From: Pseudomonadota bacterium
GTDB lineage: Bacteria > Pseudomonadota > Gammaproteobacteria > Burkholderiales > JAKAFK01
Length of the DNA: 64,000 nucleotides
Direction: 5' to 3'
Assembly: GCA_021817985.1 (NCBI GenBank)
Contig: JAKAFK010000008.1
Coordinates: 21,258-85,257, forward strand
In this document: piece by piece, positions 25,688-34,300 of the stretch
Numbering within the stretch: position 1 is the first letter of the stretch
Layout of the letters: the number at the start of each line of letters is the position of its first letter
Position numbers and translations under genes: made by a program
Notes under the pieces: generated by a model
Databases searched by the model: none
The model's input: only the letters and a program-made list of their open reading frames with translations
Told to the model about the DNA's origin: nothing

Positions 25688-25820
25688 CCACCGGCTGACG
25701 AAGGGCCTTTTGGGGTTCGTCGTGTGCCGGATACGGGAAGCGCGCCTTCGATCGCCAAACCCTCCGCCGCGCTGGCGCGAAGCGCCTTCCGCCACCCTAG
25801 GATAAGGGTTAAAGGGTCCT

Positions 25821-25848
25821 AATATAGCAAAATTCGCAACAGTTGCAA
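25821..25848 (-). promoter_or_regulatory. Second, upstream sigma-70-type promoter candidate for tusA
   Basis: TTGCAA and TATATT separated by 16 bases on the minus strand, just after the end of the gene at 25912. Transcripts from here would have a leader of about 230 bases before tusA. Confidence 0.5.
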
Positions 25849-25911
25849 ATGTGCGCCGATCGCGTGTGCAAGACCTGCGCCGCGCGACGTCCTCGCCCCC
25901 GCTTGCGGACG

Positions 25912-26781
25912 CTATCGGCTGCGCAGATACAAGGCAAACAGCCCCTCGTGCGCATGACGCAATCGGCGCCTGGCCGCGACGAGTTCCGTGTGGCGCCCCT
26001 GACGCTCAAGCACCAGCAGGTCCATGATCAAGCGCGCGCAGCGTTCCGGAGGGGCATGGCTGCCCGGTTCGGCCCCCCGGAGCGCTTCGGCCAGACGGCC
26101 CTCTTCGATCAGAACCCAGGCGGGGAACCACGCGAATCCGTCGGAGGCCTCGCTGCCGTCGAACTCACGCTCAAAACGACGAACCCAATGTCCGAACTGA
26201 ACCAACGGCAGCCGCGGCAACAAGGCCTTGGCGCGCGCCGGCGCCATCCACGCGAGCTCTGCGGCCAACGGCCAGATCCTTGCCGCATCGTCGACAGGGG
26301 CGCGCGCTTCGATCATCCATGCCACAGGCACGGGCTGCCGGCGCCATGAAGGGATGGATTCGATGTGGGCGATCGCTGCTCGCCAGTCGCCCCCGCGCAG
26401 AAAGCACGGCACCGCGTGCACGTCCTCATCGCAAGGATCAAAGGCCAGATTGGCCAGCGCACGAGCGAGCTCGCACCACAACGGCGCAAGCCACGCCTTC
26501 GCATCGTCCCCGAAAACGCGTCGGGCCGCAGGGTCAACCGCCTCCTCGGCAGCCTTCAACACCGTCGCGGCTGCGGGCCGGGCAAGCGCGCCGGCCAGAG
26601 GCCTCCTGCGCAGCCGCTCGCACAGCACCGCCATGGCGGGCAGCCAGGGATCGGCGGCGTGATGGCTCGCCAAGCCCGCCAAGGCGGTTTCTGCGGCAGC
26701 CGCATCGTAACGCCTCAGCGCCTCCACGACCGCATTGCGCAGCATCACGTCACGGCCGTGTTCAAAAAGGTCGAGCTGCAT
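25912..26781 (-). CDS. Conserved hypothetical protein beginning MQLDLFEH, probable helical-repeat fold
   Basis: A 289-residue, Ala/Arg/Leu-rich soluble protein. The start is set at ATG 26781 because MQLDLFEHGRDVMLRNAVVE is a sequence start I associate with a conserved proteobacterial family of unknown function. Regular helix pairs (LRRYDAAAAETALAGLASH, CARLIMDLLVLERQGRH) suggest TPR-like repeats for protein contacts. It is divergent from the small gene at 26909 and lies upstream of the tusA promoters. No enzymatic motif is seen. Confidence 0.7.
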   Translation of the reverse strand: MQLDLFEHGRDVMLRNAVVEALRRYDAAAAETALAGLASHHAADPWLPAMAVLCERLRRRPLAGALARPAAATVLKAAEEAVDPAARRVFGDDAKAWLAPLWCELARALANLAFDPCDEDVHAVPCFLRGGDWRAAIAHIESIPSWRRQPVPVAWMIEARAPVDDAARIWPLAAELAWMAPARAKALLPRLPLVQFGHWVRRFEREFDGSEASDGFAWFPAWVLIEEGRLAEALRGAEPGSHAPPERCARLIMDLLVLERQGRHTELVAARRRLRHAHEGLFALYLRSR

Positions 26782-26908
26782 CACGAAGGACCTCGTTGAC
26801 CGCGTTCCCCAAGGCAGGCGCATCCCCTTCGTTGCGCGCCCTGGCCCGAACTGCTAGTGTACAAGTGCATCGGACAGTTCGCCTGCCCAAGGGCAGCAGG
26901 AGCTCATC

Positions 26909-27214
26909 GTGGACAAGAGTGCCTTCCAGGCCGATACGCGCTATACGATCACGCGGCGCGAGAGCAGCGGCACGCTGCGGCCCGCCAACATTTATGTCTA
27001 TCGCCTGTACGAAGCCTTCATGATCGCGCGGCTCACCGAAGGCGACGGTTTCCTGTACAAGATCCCCTACGGCGACATCGTGAAGATTGTCAGCGTGCAG
27101 CCGGTCGCCCGGCAGGATCGGTTCGCCATTCCGGCCGCGGTCCTGGACGAGAAGAACTGGCAGGACCGCACGGTCATGGCCCGCTATTCGACGGCCCCCC
27201 ACATGGGGAAGTAG
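26909..27214 (+). CDS. Small conserved hypothetical protein
   Basis: A 101-residue protein starting at GTG 26909, with GGAG about seven bases upstream. It contains a compact basic/aromatic domain (ADTRYTITRRESSG, YVYRLYEAFMIARLTEGDGF). No signal peptide or membrane span is present. It is a single gene, divergent from the gene ending at 25912 and convergent with moaC. I do not recognise the family; the consistent codon use and ribosome-binding site support that it is real. Confidence 0.6.
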   Translation: MDKSAFQADTRYTITRRESSGTLRPANIYVYRLYEAFMIARLTEGDGFLYKIPYGDIVKIVSVQPVARQDRFAIPAAVLDEKNWQDRTVMARYSTAPHMGK

Positions 27215-27282
27215 CTCGCGGGAAGACGCCGGCGCATAAAGGCGTCGCCCTCGGGGCGACCAAGGCCGGACGGACACGGGGC

Positions 27283-27762
27283 TCAACCCTCCGCCAGCCA
27301 CCGTCCCGAGCGGCCGCCGGCTTTCTCCAGCAAGCGGACGGCCTCGATGTGCATGCCCCGATCGACGGCCTTGCACATGTCGTAAATGGTCAGCAGACCG
27401 GCGCTGACGCCGCTCAAGGCCTCCATCTCGACCCCGGTTCGCCCGACCGTCTGCGCCGTCACGCGGCACTCGATGGCGCATGCCGCCTCATCCACCGCGA
27501 ATTCCACCGCCACTCGCGTGAGCGACAACGGGTGGCACAGTGGAATCAAGTCGGCCGCGCGCTTCGCGCCCTGGATGGCCGCGATGCGGGCCACCCCGAG
27601 CACATCGCCTTTGTGCGTGTCGCCCTCGACAATCAGGCGCAGCGTCGCGGACTCCATCCGGATGCGCCCGGACGCGCGGGCGAGCCGGTGCGTCTCCGGC
27701 TTGTCGTCCACGCCGACCATATGGGCCTGGCCGGCCGCATCGAAGTGAGTAAGACTCGTCAT
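27283..27762 (-). CDS. moaC: Cyclic pyranopterin monophosphate synthase MoaC
   Basis: A 159-residue MoaC. Family motifs are intact: [41 protein letters not shown] and [11 protein letters not shown]. MoaC converts the MoaA product to cyclic pyranopterin monophosphate in molybdenum-cofactor biosynthesis. ATG 27762 is chosen because the alignment begins with [16 protein letters not shown]. It is divergent from bepA with only 51 bases between the start codons, so the two share a promoter region. No other moa gene is present in the window. Confidence 0.95.
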   Translation of the reverse strand: MTSLTHFDAAGQAHMVGVDDKPETHRLARASGRIRMESATLRLIVEGDTHKGDVLGVARIAAIQGAKRAADLIPLCHPLSLTRVAVEFAVDEAACAIECRVTAQTVGRTGVEMEALSGVSAGLLTIYDMCKAVDRGMHIEAVRLLEKAGGRSGRWLAEG

Positions 27763-27813
27763 AACGCGTTCAGGCGCATAGGAAGCCCACGATGAAAGGG
27801 TTATCATAGCATC

Positions 27814-29343
27814 ATGCGTCTTGCCCACCTATTGCTCCTTTTCATCTGCATCACGCCGCTTGCTCTCGCCTCGGATCTGCCGGACCTGGGAGACCCCTCG
27901 CAGGCCATCGTCTCCAACGAGAAGCTCGCGCGAATCGGCAACCTCATGATGGCGCACTACCGCGCCCAACCCAACTTCGTGCGCGATCCGGAACTCACGG
28001 ACTACCTCGATGCCCTCGGCGCGCGGCTGGCCGCAGCCAGCCCGGACCCCACGCTGAGGCTCCATTTCTTCGTGCTGGAAGACAGCACGATCAATGCCTT
28101 TGCCATGCCCGGGAATTATGTGGCCGTCCAGACCGGCCTCATCACCGCGACCCAGAACGAATCCGAGCTTGCCGCCGTCCTCGCCCACGAAATCTCGCAC
28201 ATCACCCAGCACCATATCGCGCGCATGGTCGCCCGCGAGAGCCAGATGTCCTGGCCGAGCCTTGCGGCCATGGCGCTCGCCATCCTCGCCGCCCGCTCCA
28301 ACAGCGACGTGTCGGGGGCCGCGATCGCCGCCTCCACCGCCGGCTCGCTGCAGGCACAGCTCGCGTACAGCCGCGGACACGAAGCCGAAGCCGATCGCAT
28401 CGGCATTCAGACGCTGACCCGCGCAGGCTTCGACCCGCGCGCGATGGTCAGCTTCTTCCAGCGCCTCGAGGAGGAAACCCGGATCGACCAATCCATCGCG
28501 CCCGCCTATTTGCGCGACCACCCCCTCACCTGGCAGCGCATCGCGGACATGCAAAACCGCGTCGACCTCCTGCCGTACCGCCAGGTCCCGAGCAGCCTCG
28601 ACTACGCACTCTTGCGCGCCAAGGTCCGCGTCATGGCGGCACCCGCGGAGCAGGCCATCGAGACCTTCAGCGACGCGCTGGCCCAGGGCCGGTACACGAG
28701 CCGTCCGGCCACGCTCTACGGCCTGTCCTATGCACTGTTCCGCGACGGCCAGTATGCAAAGGCTGCACGTGAGGCAGCGATCCTCGCCCGGTCCGGCCCC
28801 GCCAATCCCATCGTCGACAACCTGCGCGCGATGATCGCCGAAGGCCTCGGAAACGTCCCGGGCGCGCTCGCGATCTACCGCGCGGCCGCGCCGCGCTTTC
28901 CCGCGCAGCGCGCCCTCCGCTTCGGCGAGATCCGCGCATACTTCAAGCTCCATCGGATTCAAGACGCCCTCGAGGCGACGCACTCGGCGCTTGCGGCTTT
29001 TCCGAACGATCCTCAGCTGTACCGGCTGGAGGCGCAATGCTATGCGGTCCAAGGCCATCTGCTGCTCGAACACCAGGCGCTGGCGAAGGCCTACGAGAAG
29101 CTGCACGAACTGAGCGCCGCCATTGAACAGCTCTCGATCGCAAGCCGCAGCGGCGACGGCAACTTCTACCAGCGCTCCATCGTCGAGGCCGAACTCAGGA
29201 CCCTGCGCCGACGCGCCGCCCTCGAGAAGTCGCTCAACCCACCGCAACCCAGGAAGCCGCCACTCGACCTCGAAGGCCCGGGAGTGGCCGCCGCCCGATA
29301 CCCGCCCCCCGCCGTGAGTTTAGGCCCTGCCCGCTCCCGCTAA
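27814..29343 (+). CDS. bepA: M48-family periplasmic metalloprotease, BepA/YfgC type
   Basis: A 509-residue secreted protease. A signal peptide ([19 protein letters not shown]) precedes the M48 domain. The zinc site is HEISH near residue 128 with the third ligand Glu in HEAEADRIG near residue 192. From about residue 270 to 470 the sequence is a TPR array (for example [16 protein letters not shown]), as in BepA. These proteins act as chaperone and protease for outer-membrane barrel proteins such as LptD. The start codon overlaps the moaC promoter region. It ends 181 bases before soxX. Confidence 0.9.
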   Translation: MRLAHLLLLFICITPLALASDLPDLGDPSQAIVSNEKLARIGNLMMAHYRAQPNFVRDPELTDYLDALGARLAAASPDPTLRLHFFVLEDSTINAFAMPGNYVAVQTGLITATQNESELAAVLAHEISHITQHHIARMVARESQMSWPSLAAMALAILAARSNSDVSGAAIAASTAGSLQAQLAYSRGHEAEADRIGIQTLTRAGFDPRAMVSFFQRLEEETRIDQSIAPAYLRDHPLTWQRIADMQNRVDLLPYRQVPSSLDYALLRAKVRVMAAPAEQAIETFSDALAQGRYTSRPATLYGLSYALFRDGQYAKAAREAAILARSGPANPIVDNLRAMIAEGLGNVPGALAIYRAAAPRFPAQRALRFGEIRAYFKLHRIQDALEATHSALAAFPNDPQLYRLEAQCYAVQGHLLLEHQALAKAYEKLHELSAAIEQLSIASRSGDGNFYQRSIVEAELRTLRRRAALEKSLNPPQPRKPPLDLEGPGVAAARYPPPAVSLGPARSR

Positions 29344-29524
29344 CGCACCAACGAAATCTGGTACAAGTGTACTACCCTTTGAAAATACAAGCATTTCCAT
29401 AAAAAAAATACTTGCATGAGACGATTTCTTTTAAGTATCCTTTCACCATCCGCTCATGGATATGTCATTCGGCGGGCATGGAATGGCCCCCTGACAGGAC
29501 TCAGAAAAAATATTTGGAGGTGAC
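29344..29524 (+). promoter_or_regulatory. AT-rich promoter region of the sox operon
   Basis: A 181-base gap rich in A/T (29340-29450), in contrast to the GC-rich surroundings. TTGCAT near 29412 with TAAGTAT about 14-15 bases downstream is a possible but imperfect promoter. GGAGG lies six bases before the soxX ATG. Confidence 0.4.
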
Positions 29525-29932
29525 ATGTTGAAATGCACTTCGCTCATCCTGGCAATGGGCCTTGCCTTAAGCGCTGCCGGCGCGGCTCATGCGGACGCAG
29601 CCGCGGCGGCGGCGGGCAAGACGGGAGTCAAGGACAGCGGTTGCCTGCTGGAGAAGAACATGCCCGGCAAGCTCATCGCCTTCGACCGGTCGAAGGGGAA
29701 CTGCCTGGCCTGCCATGCGATGCCCAATCAGCCCGATGCGGTGGCCGCCGGCACCATCGGCCCCGCGCTCGTCAACATGAAGCTGCGCTTCCCCGACAAG
29801 GCAGTGCTGCGCGAGCACATCTACGACGAGATGCGCTTCAATCCGAACACGGCCATGCCGCCGTTCGGCCTGAACAAGATTCTGACCCCGCATGAGATCG
29901 ATGAGGTCACCGACTTCATCTACGGGCTTTGA
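29525..29932 (+). CDS. soxX: SoxX, c-type cytochrome of the thiosulfate-oxidising complex
   Basis: A 135-residue secreted cytochrome. A signal peptide (cleavage after AGAAHA) is followed by one heme motif, CLACH, and a distal Met in NTAMPPFG, the usual SoxX ligand arrangement. SoxX pairs with SoxA to join thiosulfate oxidatively to the SoxY cysteine. Start ATG 29525 has a GGAGG. It heads soxXYZA, with soxB in a separate downstream unit; soxCD is absent. Confidence 0.92.
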   Translation: MLKCTSLILAMGLALSAAGAAHADAAAAAAGKTGVKDSGCLLEKNMPGKLIAFDRSKGNCLACHAMPNQPDAVAAGTIGPALVNMKLRFPDKAVLREHIYDEMRFNPNTAMPPFGLNKILTPHEIDEVTDFIYGL

Positions 29933-29957
29933 TCGACACCACGGAGATATAGAGAAG

Positions 29958-30422
29958 ATGAACGAGCATCGCAGAAAATTCATTCAGGGCACCGGCACGG
30001 CGGGCGCCCTAGGCGTCTCCCTCGCAGCCGGTCTGTTGCCGACACGCGCTTTCGCGGCCTGGAACAAGGGCGCCTTCAGCGCGACCTCGGTGCCCGCGGT
30101 CGAGAAGATCCTGGGGATCACGGGCGCGGTCAACAGCAATCAAATCACGATCAATGCCCCCGATATCGCCGAGGATGCCCGCATCGTCCAGATCGAGGTG
30201 TCGAGCACGCTGCCCAACGTGCAATCGATCAAGCTCGTCGTCGACAAGAACCCCGATCCGCTGGCCGCCGATTTCACTCTCGCAAACGGCATGGAACCCT
30301 ACGTCACCACCCGCATCAAGATGAAGGAAACCTCCATGGTGCGCGCCTTCGTGACGTCCGGCGGACGCACCTATACCGCGGCCAAGCAGGTCAAGGTCAC
30401 CATCGGCGGCTGCGGCGGCTAA
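29958..30422 (+). CDS. soxY: SoxY, sulfur-carrier subunit
   Basis: A 154-residue protein with a Tat-type signal (HRRKFIQGTGTAGALG). The C-terminus has the invariant swinging-arm GGCGG, whose Cys carries the thiosulfate-derived sulfur during the Sox cycle. ATG 29958 follows AGAGAAG. It lies 25 bases after soxX and 33 bases before soxZ. With SoxCD absent, the sulfane sulfur on this Cys would be removed by another route, such as transfer for sulfur-globule formation or import. Confidence 0.95.
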   Translation: MNEHRRKFIQGTGTAGALGVSLAAGLLPTRAFAAWNKGAFSATSVPAVEKILGITGAVNSNQITINAPDIAEDARIVQIEVSSTLPNVQSIKLVVDKNPDPLAADFTLANGMEPYVTTRIKMKETSMVRAFVTSGGRTYTAAKQVKVTIGGCGG

Positions 30423-30455
30423 TCGACGAACACTAGAGTTAAGGATCCGACAAAT

Positions 30456-30773
30456 ATGGGAAATATCAGAATTCGCGCGGTGATGAATGGCGACTACGCC
30501 GACATCAAATGCCTCATGCTTCATCCCGAGGATACGGGACTCGTGAAGAACAAGGCGACCGGCAAGCTCATCCCCGCCCACTTCATCACCAACGTGACCG
30601 CCACCATCAACGGGAAGACGGTGCTCTCGGCGCAATGGGGCATCGCGATCTCGAAGAACCCGTTCCTCGCCTTCCGCGTCAATGGCGCCAAGGCGGGAGA
30701 CAAGCTGGTCATCAGTTGGGTCGACAACCTGGGCGAGAGCGCGTCCGGAACGGCCACGATCGCCGCCAGCTAG
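30456..30773 (+). CDS. soxZ: SoxZ, partner of SoxY
   Basis: A 105-residue immunoglobulin-like-fold protein without its own signal peptide, exported with SoxY by hitch-hiking. It has the typical start MGNIRIRAVMNGDYADIKCL and end KLVISWVDNLGES. The overall length matches the family. It is followed by soxA after 62 bases. The start ATG 30456 is unambiguous. Confidence 0.94.
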   Translation: MGNIRIRAVMNGDYADIKCLMLHPEDTGLVKNKATGKLIPAHFITNVTATINGKTVLSAQWGIAISKNPFLAFRVNGAKAGDKLVISWVDNLGESASGTATIAAS

Positions 30774-30835
30774 AAGAACCGAGGGGGCAGCGCACTTTGC
30801 GCATGTCCCCCAATGTCTTGAGGAAAGGAGGCTCG

Positions 30836-31666
30836 ATGAACAAGGTACTTTTGGCACTTCTGGGCGCAGGTTCGCTGCTGGGCGCCCTACCGGCCCATGC
30901 CGCGCCGGCACAGGACCTCTCGCAGATGCGGGCGTATTTCCAGCACAAGTATCCCAACGTGAAGCTCAAGAACTATGTGTATGGCGTCTACGCCTTCGAT
31001 GCGGACGCCATGAGCCAATACAAGAACATCATGGAGTTTCCGCCCTTCGACAACGTCATCCAAAAGGGCAAGAAGATGTGGGATACGCCCTTTCCCAACG
31101 GCAAGACCTATGCCAGCTGCTTCCCCAACGGCGGCAAGGACGTGGTGGGGAATTATCCCTATTACGATCCCAAGCTCAAGCAGGTGGTCGACTTCGAGAT
31201 GGCGCTCAACCAGTGCCGCGTGAAGAACGGAGAGAAGCCCTACAAGCTGGGCGACATGAAGACCATGGGAGTCCTCGATTCCTATGCGCGCACGCTGTCC
31301 GACGGCATGCTCATGAACGTCAAGGTGGACAGTCCGGGCGCCCTGGCGGCCTATCGGAAGGGCAAGGACTTCTTCTTCCGCCGCGAGGGGCAGATGAACT
31401 TCGCCTGCGCGACCTGCCATTACCTCTACGCCGGCCAGCGCCTGCGCTCGCAGACCCTCTCCCCGTTCATCGGGCAGGCCACGCATTGGCCGGTCTTCCG
31501 CGGAGGGGACAAGCTCTTCACCCTGCAGAAGCGCTTCGTCGGCTGCCAGAAGAAAGTGCGCGCCGCACCGTACAAGATCGGTTCGGTTCAGTACGCCGAT
31601 CTCGAATACTTCCTGTCCTACATGAGCAACGGACTGCGGCTCAAGGCCGACGTCTTCCGTCAATAA
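30836..31666 (+). CDS. soxA: SoxA, c-type cytochrome of the thiosulfate-oxidising complex
   Basis: A 276-residue secreted protein. GGAGG precedes ATG 30836, and a signal peptide (cleavage after LPAHA) follows. One heme motif, CATCH, lies near residue 186. The Cys in RFVGCQKKVRA near residue 230 is the expected cysteine-persulfide heme ligand. The position of the N-terminal heme of diheme SoxA is replaced by SCFPNGGKD and a probable disulfide with NQCRV, so this is a monoheme SoxA. It forms SoxAX with the upstream soxX. A strong terminator follows the stop. Confidence 0.93.
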   Translation: MNKVLLALLGAGSLLGALPAHAAPAQDLSQMRAYFQHKYPNVKLKNYVYGVYAFDADAMSQYKNIMEFPPFDNVIQKGKKMWDTPFPNGKTYASCFPNGGKDVVGNYPYYDPKLKQVVDFEMALNQCRVKNGEKPYKLGDMKTMGVLDSYARTLSDGMLMNVKVDSPGALAAYRKGKDFFFRREGQMNFACATCHYLYAGQRLRSQTLSPFIGQATHWPVFRGGDKLFTLQKRFVGCQKKVRAAPYKIGSVQYADLEYFLSYMSNGLRLKADVFRQ

Positions 31667-31688
31667 TACGGTTTCAGGCCGGCTTCAG

Positions 31689-31713
31689 AGGGGACACGCC
31701 GTGTCCCCTTTTT
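31689..31713 (+). terminator. Intrinsic terminator of the soxXYZA operon
   Basis: A perfect 9-bp stem AGGGGACAC / GTGTCCCCT with a three-base loop, followed by TTTT. It lies 22 bases after the soxA stop. Confidence 0.9.
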
Positions 31714-32242
31714 ATTGGGTGCGCCGGATGATCCTGTACCGGCGAACGAGACCATCCCCAAAGAGAGGCGGTCCAGTTGCCAGCGTTCTGAACGGCCGGG
31801 GGCGATCGATGAAGAGGACCACGTCCTTGTGGCTCGCCAGCGCCCAGCCCCGTAGAGCCTCCTCCTCCCGGTCTTCGGGAGGGCCGCAGACGCTCTCACC
31901 AGTGACGGCTTCCCCACTCAGAGCCCAATCTCGATCCGACCGATCGGAAGCCCGAAGGGCTCCTCTCGACAGGGCGCCGCGCCCCTTGAGCGTGCCCGCG
32001 ATCCCGGGATCGGCTCGCCTGTCGCCCGGCCAAGCGCCGGATAGCCCGTTTCTTCTCCGCACACGGCTCATTCGTGCGCCGCGCGTAGTCAATCCCTACC
32101 ATTTCACAGCCTAATTTCTTTCGATAAAATAACGCCTTAAGTAGATACGCCGGGTTGCTCCCGCCATCCGGGCCCCGGCGCGACGCAGATGCATCATCCG
32201 AGCACTCGCATGATGCGACCACTTTTCAGGAGGTTGTTCCCA
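31714..32242. other. Gap between soxA and soxB without a clear gene
   Basis: About 530 bases. Open frames exist on both strands but lack ribosome-binding sites and family features. The region has scattered GC-rich inverted repeats. A promoter for soxB is expected near the AT-rich part at 32100-32140 (ATTTCTTTCGATAAAATAAC), but no definite pair is seen. Confidence 0.4.
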
Positions 32243-33958
32243 ATGTCGATGACGCGCCGCGAATTCCTGCAAGCCCTGGCCGTAGCCGCCGGCTCCGGCT
32301 TCGCACTCGATAGCGAGGCCGTGCTGGCGGGCCACCTGCCGAGCCATTTCTATGAACTGCCGAAATTCGGGAACGTGTCGCTCCTGCACTTCACGGATTG
32401 CCATGCGCAGCTCCTGCCGATCGATTTCCGTGAGCCTTCGGTCAATATCGGCGTCGGCAGCCACAGCGGCAAGCCACCCCACCTCGTGGGTGAGCATTTC
32501 CTCAATTACTTCGGGTTCAAGCCGCACACGCCGGAGGCATATGCCTTCACCTATCTCGATTTCACGCATGCGGCCCGCGTCTATGGAAAAATGGGCGGCT
32601 TCGCGCATCTGTCGACGCTCATCCAAAAGATGCGCGCCCAGCGCCCGGGCGCTTTGCTCCTGGACGGCGGCGATACCTGGCAAGGCTCCGCGACGAGCCT
32701 TTGGACCAAGGGCCAGGACATGGTCGAAGCCCAAAAGCTCCTGGGCGTCGACATCATGACCGCCCACTGGGAGTTCACCTATGGCGCAGACCGCGTCAAG
32801 CATGTCGTCGACAACGACCTGAAGGGCCATGTCGACTTCCTGGCGCAAAACGTGAAGACTGCGGACTTCGGTGACCCTGTGTTCGAGCCCTATGTCATCC
32901 GCGAGATCAACGGCGTCCCGGTCGCGATCATCGGCCAGGCCTTCCCCTATACGCCGGTTGCCAACCCGCGCTACATGATCCCCGACTGGACCTTCGGCAT
33001 CGACGACCATCACCTGCAGCGGATGGTCCACGAAGTGCGTGCGAAGGGCGCGCAAGTCGTGGTGGTGCTCTCCCACAACGGCATGGACGTCGACCTCAAG
33101 CTGGCAAGCCGCGTCTCCGGGATCGACGCGATTCTCGGCGGCCATACCCACGATGGCGTGCCCCGTCCCGCCGTGGTCAAGAACGCGGGGGGACAGACGC
33201 TCGTCACGAACGCGGGCTCGAACGGCAAATTCCTCGCCGTGCTGGACTTCGACGTCCGGGATGGTGGCATCAAGGGTTACCAGTACCGCCTGCTGCCGGT
33301 GTTCTCCAACCTGTTGCCGGCCGATGCCGCGATGAGCGAACTCATCCGGAAGCATCGCGCGCCGTTCGAATCCAAGCTCAACGAAAAGCTCGCGGTCACC
33401 GAGGGCCTGCTCTACCGCCGAGGCAACTTCAACGGCACCTTCGATCAGGTGATCCTCAATGCCATGATGGCGGTCAAGGGCGCCGATCTCGCGTTCTCCC
33501 CGGGTTTCCGGTGGGGCACTTCGCTGCTGCCGGGCGAGCCCATCACCATGGAGGACGTCATGGATCAGACGGCGATCACCTATCCGTACAGCACCCTCAC
33601 GGAAATGACGGGATCGCAGATCCACGCGACCATGGAAGACGTGTGCGACAACCTCTTCAATCCGGATCCGTACTACCAGCAAGGCGGCGATATGGTGCGG
33701 GTCGGCGGGCTCGAGTACACCTGCACCCCCGGCCAGACGATCGGCAAGCGCATCACCAACATGCGGCTGAACGGGAAACTGCTCGATCCGAACAAGACAT
33801 ACAAGGTCGCGGGCTGGGCGCCGGTTCACGAAGGCGCGACCGGCGAACCCATCTGGGATGTCGTCGCGGGCTACCTGCGGGACAAGAAGGTGATCGAGCC
33901 GGTGAAGCTCAATACGCCAAGCCTGATCGGCGAGAAAGGCAACCCCGGATTGGCGTAA
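32243..33958 (+). CDS. soxB: SoxB, sulfate thiohydrolase
   Basis: A 571-residue Tat-exported metallophosphoesterase-like enzyme (signal TRREFLQALAVAAGSG). AGGAGG lies nine bases before ATG 32243. The dinuclear Mn site is visible as DCHAQLLPI, GGDTWQGSA, HWEFTYG, LSHNGMD and GGHTHDG, in order. SoxB hydrolyses the terminal sulfone from SoxY-bound thiosulfate to release sulfate. It is the last sox gene, placed in its own unit beyond a terminator and a 0.5 kb gap. All ligand motifs are intact. Confidence 0.95.
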   Translation: MSMTRREFLQALAVAAGSGFALDSEAVLAGHLPSHFYELPKFGNVSLLHFTDCHAQLLPIDFREPSVNIGVGSHSGKPPHLVGEHFLNYFGFKPHTPEAYAFTYLDFTHAARVYGKMGGFAHLSTLIQKMRAQRPGALLLDGGDTWQGSATSLWTKGQDMVEAQKLLGVDIMTAHWEFTYGADRVKHVVDNDLKGHVDFLAQNVKTADFGDPVFEPYVIREINGVPVAIIGQAFPYTPVANPRYMIPDWTFGIDDHHLQRMVHEVRAKGAQVVVVLSHNGMDVDLKLASRVSGIDAILGGHTHDGVPRPAVVKNAGGQTLVTNAGSNGKFLAVLDFDVRDGGIKGYQYRLLPVFSNLLPADAAMSELIRKHRAPFESKLNEKLAVTEGLLYRRGNFNGTFDQVILNAMMAVKGADLAFSPGFRWGTSLLPGEPITMEDVMDQTAITYPYSTLTEMTGSQIHATMEDVCDNLFNPDPYYQQGGDMVRVGGLEYTCTPGQTIGKRITNMRLNGKLLDPNKTYKVAGWAPVHEGATGEPIWDVVAGYLRDKKVIEPVKLNTPSLIGEKGNPGLA

Positions 33959-34300
33959 GCGCGCCTGACCTTGCGGCATCGCTGGGAGGCAATGTTATTG
34001 GACCTCCCGGCGGAGCCCCTGCGGCCTCCTGCCGAAAGCGAGCGCACACGGCCTCGCCCGCACCACGTGCCGGACTTGCGCTCCGGGCATCCGCTGACGG
34101 TGACTTTCTCAGGGAGCACGACGAGCCTGCGCAAAAGCTGAACGAATTCCCAGGTTCTGGACGCACCGCCCCTTGCCGCCATTGTCTGCCATCGTCCCGA
34201 GGGCAGCACTCGCACCGGCCTATCGCATCGCGATAAGCCGCGCCATCCCACGCAACGTCTCCGCCCGCGCCTGGCAATTCCCGGAGGCAAGCCGGCTGGA
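33959..34300. other. Convergent gap after soxB
   Basis: About 340 bases between the converging soxB and the glycosyltransferase-like gene. I see no gene, RNA or convincing terminator in it. Confidence 0.4.

Noticed and set aside
31701..32114. Open frames on both strands in the soxA-soxB gap
   Set aside because: They begin inside or near the terminator, lack ribosome-binding sites and are Arg/Ser-rich without domain features. A decayed gene cannot be excluded.
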